Shown: positions 26,536 through 34,147 of the stretch, piece after piece | Position numbering within the stretch: position 1 is the first letter of the stretch | Layout of the letters: every line of letters begins with the position of its first letter | DNA from: Pectobacterium aroidearum | Lineage (GTDB): Bacteria > Pseudomonadota > Gammaproteobacteria > Enterobacterales > Enterobacteriaceae | NCBI RefSeq assembly: GCF_015689195.1 | Contig: NZ_CP065044.1 | Coordinates: 620,001-684,000, forward strand | Direction: 5' to 3' | DNA length: 64,000 bases | Made by a program: the position numbers and the translations under genes | The notes under the pieces: generated by a model | What the model was told of the DNA's origin: nothing | Seen by the model: only the letters and a program-made list of their open reading frames with translations | Database searches by the model: none

Positions 26536-28815
26536 TCAGGCCGCGACAAGCTGTCGGGCCAGGGCGACTTCGACCGAGTCACCATCTTGATTAAGCACAT
26601 CCAGCCCTGATTCAGGCACGTCTCCCGACGTGCTCTGAGAGACCAGAATTTTCTTCGCCATCAGAGCTAGGCAGGTCATCTGCGACGTTGCCGTATACCC
26701 CAGGTAGATCACCTTCACAGGCTGCTTTTGTCCGATACGCCAGGAACGACGTGCGGCCTGCTGCAGCGTGTACACGTTGTACCCAGATTGCATGAACACA
26801 ATCGTTGGGAACTCCAGAAGATCCAGCCCCGTTTTGACCAGCTCGGGGTTGGTGATGAGGACATCAATCCCTCTGTCGAGTTGTTCGGCAATCCAGTCTT
26901 CGCGTCGGCTGGCATCTACGCTCGCACGCAGTACCGCTACCTTGAAGCCCTCTTGCTCCAGCAACATCTTCAGCCTGCTGGTGGTGTCCCGCGTACCGGT
27001 GTAAACGGAATAGATCAGAGTCTTGCGACCTTCTGCTTTCTCCTGTTTGCAGATGTCGATCAGTTCCCGCTCCTTGGGCATCACCTGCAGCTCATTGAAC
27101 TGGGCCGGGGTGAAAGCCAGTATTTCTCGCGTACGTGGATGGCGCACGGTTTCAGCACGAAAGCAGCAGTCAGACCAGGCCAGCAGCACATTGAGCACCA
27201 CGCCCAGTAAGGTGGTGTCCCGCTTTCGCAGGGCTTCCTTGAGCTGAGTCGTCAGGCTGGCAGCGAGCTTGCTGTAGGTATCACTTTGCTCAGCGTCCAT
27301 CTCGACTTCCCTGAACTCTTCGTCATACGGGGGCAGTACGCCACCAATATCCCGGAGCTTGAGGAAAATCGTGAAGGGCAGAACGCAGCGCAGTACACCT
27401 TTGGGGCCGAATCCCGGCGCTTTGACTGTCCTGACGGTAACCTTCGAGCCTTTGGCGGTCTTGTGGGACGGACCATCGCTCTCGGAATAGATATCCTTGA
27501 GGACGCCGTGCTCCCGCATGAATGCCATGGCTGCAGCGTTCATACTGCCGCTGGCACTTGGTCGGTAGCCGTCTTCGATCATACGTCTGGGCAGCGCCCG
27601 GAACAGCAGATAGAACAAATCGGAAGCGTAGCCTCCCATCAGCGTGCCGGTGAGCAGCAGCGTTTTGCGGGTTTTGGCCGCAATAACACCCATGGCCTGA
27701 CCTTGCGCGGAACTGCCTGTCTTGTACTCGTGGGCTTCGTCGGCGATGAGCAAATCGAACGTGCTTTGCGGCAGATACCGCTTCACAAATTCGCTGGGTT
27801 GATAACCGCCTTCACCGAAGCCGAACTCCATACTCGACATGGCGCGTTCCATGCGCTGAGCCTGCCTGTCTGAAAAGACCAATTCCCCTCGGTTGTCCAT
27901 CAGGTTGATGAACTGGTGGAAGTTATCCCCCAGCATCGATGCCAGGAATGAATCGCCGAAGGTCTTCATCAGCTTGGCCGCAGTGGCTTCACCTATGGTT
28001 GGAATACGTTTCAGCGCCCGCAGTACCGCTGCGGATTGATCGCTGCCTGACAAACTACGTGGTCGCATCAGTGTCCAGAGGGCACTCTCGCAAAAACTAC
28101 ACTTGCGACGTACTTCCTCCGCGTCGAGTTCCAGTGCGCTGACCGGTTCGCCATCAAGATTGCGAACCATGGTGCCGCAGTGTGGACAAAGCCCAACTGT
28201 GCCGTGACGGGTGCGCTTGCGAAAGAACGCGGGCTTCCAGTGGAATCCCATGCGCATGCGCACACGGCCAATGATGAAAAATTCCTGTCCATCGGCTGGC
28301 ACATTCAGTTGCTCGCGCAGCTTGATCAGTTTGAGCAGCGTGTCCGGGCCGTTGAGCACCCAGACTGTGGCCCCTGTGACGGTTTCGAGAATTTCCCTGC
28401 GCCATTTGTAGACCAGGTGTGGCGGGCTGAGGACGAGAGTGCGGCGATAGCCCTCCGCATTGAGCACCGCCGCCAGCGCGATGCCGACGGTGGTTTTTCC
28501 CGTCCCCATCTCACCATTGACGATGGCCGCACGCTCGCCCTGATTGACGAGCAACTCGGCCGCTGCATGCACGACCTCAGCCTGGGCGGGGAACAACTGT
28601 CTCTTGAGATTGGCCAGAATACGTTGTCGGTTTACACGTGGCACGCCGTTGTAGACCGGTGGATTAGCCCGATTGAGAGAATCGAGCAATTCATCCCCGA
28701 ACTCGCTGACAAAATCCTGCATGCTGATGGAGAGTTCGTCGTTCGCAGGGTCGAACAGATCGTCTGTTGCAGATGAGTGAGTGACGGCAGATGCCGCTTC
28801 GATTTGCATGGTCAT
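26536..28815 (-). CDS. SNF2-like DEAD/DEAH helicase of the ICE backbone
   Basis: 759 residues. Walker A GEMGTGKT at 101-108; DEAH at 359-362 (LLIADEAHEY); a zinc-ribbon insert with CPHC (210-213) and CSFC (239-242); and a C-terminal helicase domain ending with QAARRSWRIGQKQPVKVIYL, the SNF2 motif VI. Proteins of this type are standard in SPI-7/PAGI-like elements and probably remodel DNA during replication or transfer. GGAG lies seven bases before the ATG, right after a T-run that ends a possible attenuator hairpin. Confidence 0.88.
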   Translation of the reverse strand: MTMQIEAASAVTHSSATDDLFDPANDELSISMQDFVSEFGDELLDSLNRANPPVYNGVPRVNRQRILANLKRQLFPAQAEVVHAAAELLVNQGERAAIVNGEMGTGKTTVGIALAAVLNAEGYRRTLVLSPPHLVYKWRREILETVTGATVWVLNGPDTLLKLIKLREQLNVPADGQEFFIIGRVRMRMGFHWKPAFFRKRTRHGTVGLCPHCGTMVRNLDGEPVSALELDAEEVRRKCSFCESALWTLMRPRSLSGSDQSAAVLRALKRIPTIGEATAAKLMKTFGDSFLASMLGDNFHQFINLMDNRGELVFSDRQAQRMERAMSSMEFGFGEGGYQPSEFVKRYLPQSTFDLLIADEAHEYKTGSSAQGQAMGVIAAKTRKTLLLTGTLMGGYASDLFYLLFRALPRRMIEDGYRPSASGSMNAAAMAFMREHGVLKDIYSESDGPSHKTAKGSKVTVRTVKAPGFGPKGVLRCVLPFTIFLKLRDIGGVLPPYDEEFREVEMDAEQSDTYSKLAASLTTQLKEALRKRDTTLLGVVLNVLLAWSDCCFRAETVRHPRTREILAFTPAQFNELQVMPKERELIDICKQEKAEGRKTLIYSVYTGTRDTTSRLKMLLEQEGFKVAVLRASVDASRREDWIAEQLDRGIDVLITNPELVKTGLDLLEFPTIVFMQSGYNVYTLQQAARRSWRIGQKQPVKVIYLGYTATSQMTCLALMAKKILVSQSTSGDVPESGLDVLNQDGDSVEVALARQLVAA

Positions 28816-28826
28816 GGAGATGCTCC

Positions 28827-28873
28827 AAAAAATGGGGCATGCACCACCCCAGGGGCGATGTATGCCCCTGGGG
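28827..28873 (-). promoter_or_regulatory. Competing hairpins (attenuator-like) before helicase gene
   Basis: On the minus strand CCCCAGGGGC (28873-28864) and GCCCCTGGGG (28856-28847) form a perfect ten-pair stem. A second possible stem pairs GGGGCAT (28868-28862) with ATGCCCC (28840-28834) and is followed at once by TTTTTT (28832-28827), a terminator layout. The two stems share bases and cannot coexist, as in attenuators. GGAG of the helicase gene follows the T-run. Confidence 0.55.
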
Positions 28874-28911
28874 GAAGAAAAGTGGACGCCGTAGCGCCGC
28901 CTTTTGGAAGG

Positions 28912-29223
28912 TCAGTATTCGCTGGGTAACAACAGCGTAGTAACGCTGCGATCCCACTCAGTAATGATCCAGATTTTCAGATTAGGGTTGACCTGATACG
29001 AGGAAAATAAACGGTCTTCGCCTGACGCGAGCGCGTGGTCATTCTGCCGTCGGTCATTCTCCCCCAGTTCTCCCCAGTCGCCGCAGAGATGGCGGTTCAG
29101 ATAAGCGGCTGGATTGAGATGCCCTTGTTCGACCAGATTGGCGATGCCGGAGGTCATGATGATTGCCCCTGGTGAAAAGCGCAGTTTGGTCACAGTGCTG
29201 AGAAAAAGTGCCTCGATTGCCAT
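28912..29223 (-). CDS. Conserved plasmid-related ICE protein
   Basis: 103 residues. I recognise the pattern GHLNPAAYLNRHLCGDWGEL followed by KIWIITEWDRSVTTLLLPSEY, a small conserved protein present on many ICEs and plasmids and often mislabelled 'type I restriction endonuclease subunit M'. No restriction motif is present. Function unknown. The start has AGGAG seven bases upstream, preceded by a hairpin and a T-rich stretch. It forms part of the minus-strand accessory block between the methyltransferase and the helicase. Confidence 0.75.
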   Translation of the reverse strand: MAIEALFLSTVTKLRFSPGAIIMTSGIANLVEQGHLNPAAYLNRHLCGDWGELGENDRRQNDHALASGEDRLFSSYQVNPNLKIWIITEWDRSVTTLLLPSEY

Positions 29224-29246
29224 GAGATAGCTCCTTGAATAAACAA

Positions 29247-29282
29247 GGGGTCATGGCATGCCCAGTGGGGTGTCATGACCCC
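29247..29282 (-). promoter_or_regulatory. Leader hairpin before plasmid-related gene
   Basis: On the minus strand GGGGTCATG and CATGACCCC form a nine-pair stem with an 18-base loop, followed by TTGTTTATT, then AGGAG and the start codon at 29223. It is one of a series of similar hairpin, U-rich, ribosome-binding-site leaders in this block. Confidence 0.55.
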
Positions 29283-29361
29283 GGTGGGTGAGTGAAATGG
29301 ACTGGCGTTGAACTCGGGTTCAGAGACCAGAAGATCGCGGGGGCAGTTACCCCAGTGGGGA

Positions 29362-30471
29362 TTAATGGATGGTGAGAATCTGTCCCAGCGTGGCTGAGTC
29401 AGGAGACAGGTCCCATGCTCTGATGACGGGCACGAACTTATCGGTGAGAATGCGCGTTTCGGCGATGGAGCCGTCATCGCGTTCGCAATACTCGGTGCTC
29501 GTCGCTTTTTGCTTGTAGGTATCCCCCTTGACTGCAAGCGTGCGACCGCTTGGGGACTGCACGACACCGGAGATAGCACCCGCCGCCAGGGCTAATGCCA
29601 GGTGCCATTCAGATAACGCACGAGCAGGCGCACGCAGCGACTGCTGCGCGGCACCGAGGTGAGTCTCGAACGCTGGCCACAAACCTCGCAGGCGTTGTAC
29701 TTCTTCGGCGAACTGCATCGGCTCCATGCTGATGCGATAAAAATGCTCGGGTTCAGCCTGGGCGCTTGGAACGACATACGGCAATGATGTCCACTTGGAC
29801 GGCAATTCCGCTGCTTCCTGTTCTCCCTGCCCGATTTGCAACAATCGGGTGTGGGTGGACTTCACGTCTTCACTCGCCAGATCGCGCTGGCGAACGCGAC
29901 GACCAAACAGCACCACTTGTTTGAACTGTGTATCTACCGCACGGAAGACACGCAGGTCGGCGAAGTGGCGCGTAAGCCAGCCCACCATTTCCTGGTCGAG
30001 CACATAGGACGGAATGATGAAAACGAGAATGCCGTGGTACTGCAGCAGGGGCAGCGTCCGCTGGTAGAACAACTTTTCCAGTCGGGGCCGGCCTTTACCG
30101 TCGTAGCCGATATTGCCGTTGGCATCTCTGGATAAGTCGCCGTACGGTGGGTTGAGCCAAAGCAAGCCGAATGCCTGACGCGAAATGATGGTGTCCATCA
30201 AATCGGCCTGGATACAGTGTTCGACCAACAACCGTGCATGACTGGCGCGCTCCTGATCGTATTCGACAGCGTACGACCGGGTGTGAGCAAGCCCGAGGGC
30301 ATGGGCGGTTTCGGCAATCGCAACGCCTTCGCCGGCACAAGGATCAATAATGCACATGGGCTCATCGCTGGGTGCCAGTGCGGCGAGTGTCCGTTCAAGC
30401 GTAGACTCATCGGTAGGGTAATAGCCATTTTTGGCAAAATTTCTGGCGAGCCGGGGAAACATGAGTGCCAT
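29362..30471 (-). CDS. DNA methyltransferase, N6-adenine type (DUF6094-like)
   Basis: 369 residues from the ATG at 30471 with AGGAG seven bases before it. The SAM-binding motif is IIDPCAGEGV (about 41-50) and the catalytic motif IV is NPPY (107-110), typical of enzymes that methylate adenine or cytosine amino groups. No restriction nuclease is adjacent, so it is an orphan methyltransferase that may protect the ICE from host restriction. An in-frame extension to 30654 would overlap the next gene and was rejected. Confidence 0.85.
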   Translation of the reverse strand: MALMFPRLARNFAKNGYYPTDESTLERTLAALAPSDEPMCIIDPCAGEGVAIAETAHALGLAHTRSYAVEYDQERASHARLLVEHCIQADLMDTIISRQAFGLLWLNPPYGDLSRDANGNIGYDGKGRPRLEKLFYQRTLPLLQYHGILVFIIPSYVLDQEMVGWLTRHFADLRVFRAVDTQFKQVVLFGRRVRQRDLASEDVKSTHTRLLQIGQGEQEAAELPSKWTSLPYVVPSAQAEPEHFYRISMEPMQFAEEVQRLRGLWPAFETHLGAAQQSLRAPARALSEWHLALALAAGAISGVVQSPSGRTLAVKGDTYKQKATSTEYCERDDGSIAETRILTDKFVPVIRAWDLSPDSATLGQILTIH

Positions 30472-30541
30472 AGGAATCTCCTGTCTGGCGGTGATGAAAG
30501 AAAGTGCAGGTGCCTGGTAAGGTGCGCCTGTTGTGGAATGG

Positions 30542-31189
30542 TCAGACCGCCGCTTGTGATGTGCAGATCTGTGACGGATAGGGATAGGCCGTGAGAGCGC
30601 CGTTACGAATAAGCTCGCCCAGCGCGTCGGTGAGTGCTGGCACGTCCAGTCCAAGGCGAAAGCCCCGCAGCGGCCCTAGGGCGACCGGTAGCTCATGGAT
30701 CATGTCGCGGCTGCGCAGCAACTCCAGCACTGGCATTTGCCAGTGGTCGAGCAGTGGCAGCGGACATGTGTCTTTGACGAGTTGCCACAAGCGAACAGTG
30801 GGTTCAGCGGCAGATCGCGGTAGTAGCGCCAGTGCGCTGGCTGTGCTCTTGTCAGGGCAGATGCAGCGTTGGTCGAACAGCCACAGATTGGTGAGCGATC
30901 CAAACAGCGTGCGGCGATAGTTGCGGGTCAGGCGTTTTTCAAGGCGCTCGACCGAGGGGATGAACACAGGCACGGAGCCGCCGTGTTCTGTGATGAGGTG
31001 AAACTGGTTCAATCCATCCTCATCGCGACCGAGTGTGAGACGGGCGATAAATTGCTGGACGGCAGTATCCCGCGCCCAGATTGAGACAAAGACCAGATCG
31101 CCATTCTCGCGGCAGACGCAGGCATCGACCATCAGGTCAGTGCATTCGTCGATACGGAACAACGGTTGCGGTAATGAAGATTCGGGCAT
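30542..31189 (-). CDS. Conserved ICE protein of unknown function
   Basis: 215 residues from the ATG at 31189. No known catalytic motif or membrane segment. The N-terminal half has beta-strand-like repeats (LVFVSIWARDTAVQQFIARL); the C-terminal half has a short helical region (LPVALGPLRGFRLGLDVPAL). It is probably a cytoplasmic accessory protein. The following gene start at 30471 is preceded by a small hairpin (CAGGTGC/GCGCCTG, 30507-30530) like those of neighbouring genes. Confidence 0.65.
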   Translation of the reverse strand: MPESSLPQPLFRIDECTDLMVDACVCRENGDLVFVSIWARDTAVQQFIARLTLGRDEDGLNQFHLITEHGGSVPVFIPSVERLEKRLTRNYRRTLFGSLTNLWLFDQRCICPDKSTASALALLPRSAAEPTVRLWQLVKDTCPLPLLDHWQMPVLELLRSRDMIHELPVALGPLRGFRLGLDVPALTDALGELIRNGALTAYPYPSQICTSQAAV

Positions 31190-31212
31190 GGTGGTGTCCT
31201 CAATAACACTGA

Positions 31213-31245
31213 GGGGCAACGCTGCCTGTAGGGCAATGTTGCCCC
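31213..31245 (-). promoter_or_regulatory. Leader hairpin before the 31,189 gene
   Basis: GGGGCAAC at 31213-31220 and GTTGCCCC at 31238-31245 form an eight-pair stem, with a further inner GCC/GGC pairing. On the minus strand it is followed by TCAGTGTTATT, then GAGG and the ATG at 31189. It repeats the leader design seen before several other genes of the block. Confidence 0.5.
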
Positions 31246-31270
31246 AAGGGGATGAAAGTGCGTGAGCCGT

Positions 31271-31612
31271 TCAGCCTTCACGCTCAGCGAACGAACCGTC
31301 AGCTTGATGAATGACTACACGGTTGCCGACATTGTTTTCGGCATCACGCAGAACTTCGGTGAACATGCTCTCAGGCACAGTGATCTGAAAACGCTGCAAC
31401 ACGGCACGGTAGTAATCCAGGCCATGGCCAAATGGATCACGTTCTTGCAGGTTGCTGTACAGATAGATGTCGTGTTCGTCACACGTGTCTTCCTCGATCT
31501 GTTCTTCCGGTTTCTCAATGACGAGAAAGAAGTACTGCATTGGGCGATCCCAGCCGAGGTAGAGGGGGGTGGGAAGACCCTTGTAGAAGGTCGTGAAATA
31601 GTGCCGACTCAT
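31271..31612 (-). CDS. Conserved ICE protein of unknown function
   Basis: 113 residues from the ATG at 31612, with AGGAG seven bases upstream. The sequence is rich in Tyr, Phe and Glu, with FLVIEKPEEQIEEDTCDEHD and GLDYYRAVLQRF, and has no membrane segment. I recognise it only as a small conserved protein of this ICE class. A hairpin (CCGGG with an inner CCCC/GGGG, 31637-31667) and a U-rich stretch precede the ribosome binding site. It lies between DUF3275 and the 31,189 gene. Confidence 0.65.
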   Translation of the reverse strand: MSRHYFTTFYKGLPTPLYLGWDRPMQYFFLVIEKPEEQIEEDTCDEHDIYLYSNLQERDPFGHGLDYYRAVLQRFQITVPESMFTEVLRDAENNVGNRVVIHQADGSFAEREG

Positions 31613-31703
31613 GGTGAGGCTCCTGAAATGAAAGGACCGGGAACCTCCCCTGCGGGGAAGACCCCGGCGGGTGGGAAAAACGCAATAGCGGTAGCTGTAT
31701 GAA

Positions 31704-32378
31704 TCAGGTCGCCAGAGATTCAGACTGGCGGTTCCACTGCTGGGCCGTAGCGTCGAACGCATAGCCCAACTGGTTCAGCCGCCCGATCTGCAGGCGCAAG
31801 GTGCGACGGTCAATGGTCGAGTCCAGCTTTACCGACTCACCCAGCGGCCAGAGGATGCCGAACAATGTGGTGTCGTCACTATCGGGATTGCCCGAGGCTG
31901 CCACCGTAGCGGAAGGCGCATCGACGCCGAATGGCGTGGTGTCGATCAGTGGGTCCTTGGAGGCTTGCACAGGGGCCGGCCTGGCCTTGGAGTTGGGCAT
32001 TGCGGTTGGCGTGGGAACGGGTTGTGTATCCGATTCCTCATCAAGCGGATCGACATCCTGCGTGGCGAAGGCGCGAGCCTCTGCTTTGCTGAGTTTGTCG
32101 ATACCAGACAAGGTCATGCCATCCAGGTTGGCCCGGATCTCGAATCGCATGCCGTCGCCGACAGGATAGGCTTTCGGATAAATATATCGAATCGCAAATT
32201 CACCCTCATACTTCCCCTCGGGATACTGCTCCAGTTCGGGATCTTTGACATGGAACAACCCAAGGTGTGTGGTGAGACGACCGACTGTGAACCGGCCGTT
32301 ACGACCGGATATTGTGCGGATTGCGAGTTGGCCGCTAACGATGATGGGGGGAGCGGATTGAACGGCTGCTGTAGCCAT
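31704..32378 (-). CDS. DUF3275 family ICE protein
   Basis: 224 residues. The N-terminal domain (IIVSGQLAIRTISGRNGRFT and KYEGEFAIRYIYPKAYPVGD) is the DUF3275 core; a Pro/Ala-rich linker (about 125-160) is followed by a C-terminal region with FGILWPLGESVKLDSTIDRR and LRLQIGRLNQLGYAFD. DUF3275 proteins occur in the maintenance block of these elements; their role is unknown. AGGAG lies seven bases before the ATG. Confidence 0.78.
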   Translation of the reverse strand: MATAAVQSAPPIIVSGQLAIRTISGRNGRFTVGRLTTHLGLFHVKDPELEQYPEGKYEGEFAIRYIYPKAYPVGDGMRFEIRANLDGMTLSGIDKLSKAEARAFATQDVDPLDEESDTQPVPTPTAMPNSKARPAPVQASKDPLIDTTPFGVDAPSATVAASGNPDSDDTTLFGILWPLGESVKLDSTIDRRTLRLQIGRLNQLGYAFDATAQQWNRQSESLAT

Positions 32379-32428
32379 GGATAATCTCCTGGGATGCGTT
32401 GTACTACCGATAACCTTGGAAAAAGAGA

Positions 32429-32451
32429 CAAGACCCCAATGTGAGGTCTTG
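32429..32451 (-). terminator. Hairpin with U-tract after STY4534-family gene
   Basis: CAAGACC (32429-32435) pairs with GGTCTTG (32445-32451). On the minus strand the stem is followed by TCTCTTTTT, a rho-independent terminator form, nine bases after the stop of the STY4534-family gene. It also acts as the leader hairpin of the DUF3275 gene, so it could attenuate rather than stop transcription. Confidence 0.65.
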
Positions 32452-32460
32452 CCGATCGGC

Positions 32461-33381
32461 TTAGAGTGAAGTGACGAGAGCGGGCTCTTCTTCTACCGAG
32501 GATTGCGCTTCAGGCCCGGCTGTACCGGACGTCGTAGAAGGCATATCCGCGCTGTTATCAGGGCTTTCTGACACAGTGGATGCCACCGTAGCGTGCCCAG
32601 AAGAGGGGGGCTGGTTGGCAGTGGGATAGACCAATTGGCCATCGATCTTGATCAGACCAATATGGATCAATCTGGACTCCAGACTCGCAGCCGGCTCGCC
32701 GGCATGCTCGCCCTTCGTGCGAAGGTACGGATCGGCTTTCATGTCGTTGAGACGAAAGGCCACCAATACCTTGCGCTCAGCCTCGATGGCCTGCACGCAA
32801 CGGCGTACCAGATGTTGAGCCTCCGGCGCGGTCACGATGGTGTTGATGTACCGGTATTCCGGCTCTTCAACAGGCCCGGCCAGAGCACCAATGGTGCACG
32901 CGAGGAATGGGTCACCCTCCTTCGGTGTAACGTCTTTGGGTCGATTGAGGTAGCCAATGCCCCGAGTGATCAGTTCGTACTGTTCGATAGCCGCCAGTGT
33001 GGCAGGGTCGATCAGTTCAGCCTTCAGGAGTCGCCCCTTGAGGCTGGCTGCTGGCTCACCCTTGCGTTCACCGCTGGGGCGGATGAATGCATCACTCCAC
33101 AGATCCCCCAGCCGGAACTTGACCATCGGGCGCTGCTTTGGATCATCCATGCCGACGTAGTGTTCGACCAGTTTTTTAGCCTCGGCACCTGAGACCTTGA
33201 CGTCAAAATAGCGGGTGACCGGTTCTTTGACAGAGCCGACCAACGCGGCGATGGTGCAAGCCAGAAAGGGCTGAGCACGTCGGCCACCGCGTACGGGAAC
33301 TTCCCGCACACGCTGCAGACGACCGTACCCTTCGGTGTGCAGATCGAAATAGGCTTTTTCGCCTGAGGTAGAATGGCTCAT
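32461..33381 (-). CDS. STY4534-family ICE replication protein (DUF3577), tandem domain
   Basis: 306 residues from the ATG at 33381. It contains the same domain twice: QPFLACTIAALVGSVKEP ... GEPAASLKGRLLKAELI (about 30-118) and DPFLACTIGALAGPVEEP ... GEPAASLESRLIHIGLI (about 154-242). A low-complexity Ser/Thr/Glu tail follows. DUF3577/STY4534 proteins are thought to take part in replication of the excised element. The duplication probably arose by internal tandem copying. The gene is read away from the hns-like gene, sharing a 377-base divergent region. Confidence 0.82.
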   Translation of the reverse strand: MSHSTSGEKAYFDLHTEGYGRLQRVREVPVRGGRRAQPFLACTIAALVGSVKEPVTRYFDVKVSGAEAKKLVEHYVGMDDPKQRPMVKFRLGDLWSDAFIRPSGERKGEPAASLKGRLLKAELIDPATLAAIEQYELITRGIGYLNRPKDVTPKEGDPFLACTIGALAGPVEEPEYRYINTIVTAPEAQHLVRRCVQAIEAERKVLVAFRLNDMKADPYLRTKGEHAGEPAASLESRLIHIGLIKIDGQLVYPTANQPPSSGHATVASTVSESPDNSADMPSTTSGTAGPEAQSSVEEEPALVTSL

Positions 33382-33410
33382 GGTGAAATCTCCATTGAAA
33401 ATGAAGCGGA

Positions 33411-33441
33411 GACACACCAGGCCCTATGGCGAGGGTGTGTC
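33411..33441 (-). promoter_or_regulatory. Leader hairpin before STY4534-family gene
   Basis: GACACACC (33411-33418) pairs with GGTGTGTC (33434-33441). On the minus strand a U-rich stretch (TTCATTTTC) follows, then GGAG and the ATG at 33381, the same arrangement as before the neighbouring genes. Confidence 0.5.
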
Positions 33442-33474
33442 ACCCCGCGATGGGTTGATAAGGCGGATGCATCC

Positions 33475-33609
33475 ACTACCGGTATAAACCGGTAGTCGTT
33501 CGCGTGAGGATGCTGGGCGAACTGGCTCGGTCATGCGGTTTTTGCCGCACCGCAACCTTGGAGACCGTGGTTGCGTGGCATGTCGCTGACAACGTCAGCA
33601 AAACATGCC
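33475..33609. other. Cluster of three inverted repeats between divergent genes
   Basis: In the divergent region before the hns-like and STY4534-family genes are ACTACCGG/CCGGTAGT (33475-33496), GCAACC/GGTTGC (33552-33574), and GGCATGT-GCTGAC/GTCAGC-ACATGCC (33577-33609). The last is a 13-pair stem with a one-base and a three-base bulge. Such clusters occur at operators, transfer origins and replication origins; which one applies here is not decidable from the sequence alone. Confidence 0.5.
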
Positions 33610-33758
33610 GACAGACTGCCCGCGCTTCAATGACGGCGCGACGAGAAATATGAACCGGAGTCGTTCCCTATTTTCGAGATGCCATTCCTCTGGAAATGGC
33701 TGTCGTGGTACAAACGCGTACTTAACGAGTTTCTGCATCACCCACGGAGGGAGAAATA

Positions 33759-34082
33759 ATGTCGATTGATTTGCAGGCGCTGTCCGCAGCCGAATTGAAG
33801 GACCTGATCGCATCCGCACAGGATCAACTGGTCAAGGGAGAACGTGAACGAGTCAAGGCCGTTCGCGAGAAAATTCTGCAGTTGCTGGAAGGTGAAAATC
33901 TGGAGCTGGAGCAGGTCTTCCCGAACTCAAAGCCAAGTCCTCGGGTAAAAAATCCTGTGGCTCCCAAATATGCACATCCCGACAACCCAAGTCTGACCTG
34001 GAGTGGTCGAGGCAAGCAGCCGAATTGGTTCAAGGAGGCGCTTGCAGCGGGCAAAACTCAGGAGCAGTTGTTGCTGCCCTAG
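33759..34082 (+). CDS. H-NS-like nucleoid protein
   Basis: 107 residues. The N-terminal helical oligomerisation region (about 1-50, DLQALSAAELKDLIASAQDQ) is followed by a C-terminal DNA-binding domain with NPSLTWSGRGKQPNWFKEAL, the H-NS-type signature (TWSGRGxxPxW). GGAGGG precedes the ATG. Element-encoded H-NS-like proteins silence AT-rich genes and limit the fitness cost of carriage. It is one of the few plus-strand genes of the ICE and is separately controlled. Confidence 0.88.
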   Translation: MSIDLQALSAAELKDLIASAQDQLVKGERERVKAVREKILQLLEGENLELEQVFPNSKPSPRVKNPVAPKYAHPDNPSLTWSGRGKQPNWFKEALAAGKTQEQLLLP

Positions 34083-34147
34083 TCGTTATCCAAAGTGGCA
34101 CCTGATCAGTACAGACCCAAGACAATCAGGTTTCCCTGCGGCGCGAT

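Noticed and set aside
28912-29223. 'Type I restriction endonuclease subunit M'
   Set aside because: A common database label for this small protein, but no methyltransferase or restriction motif is present.
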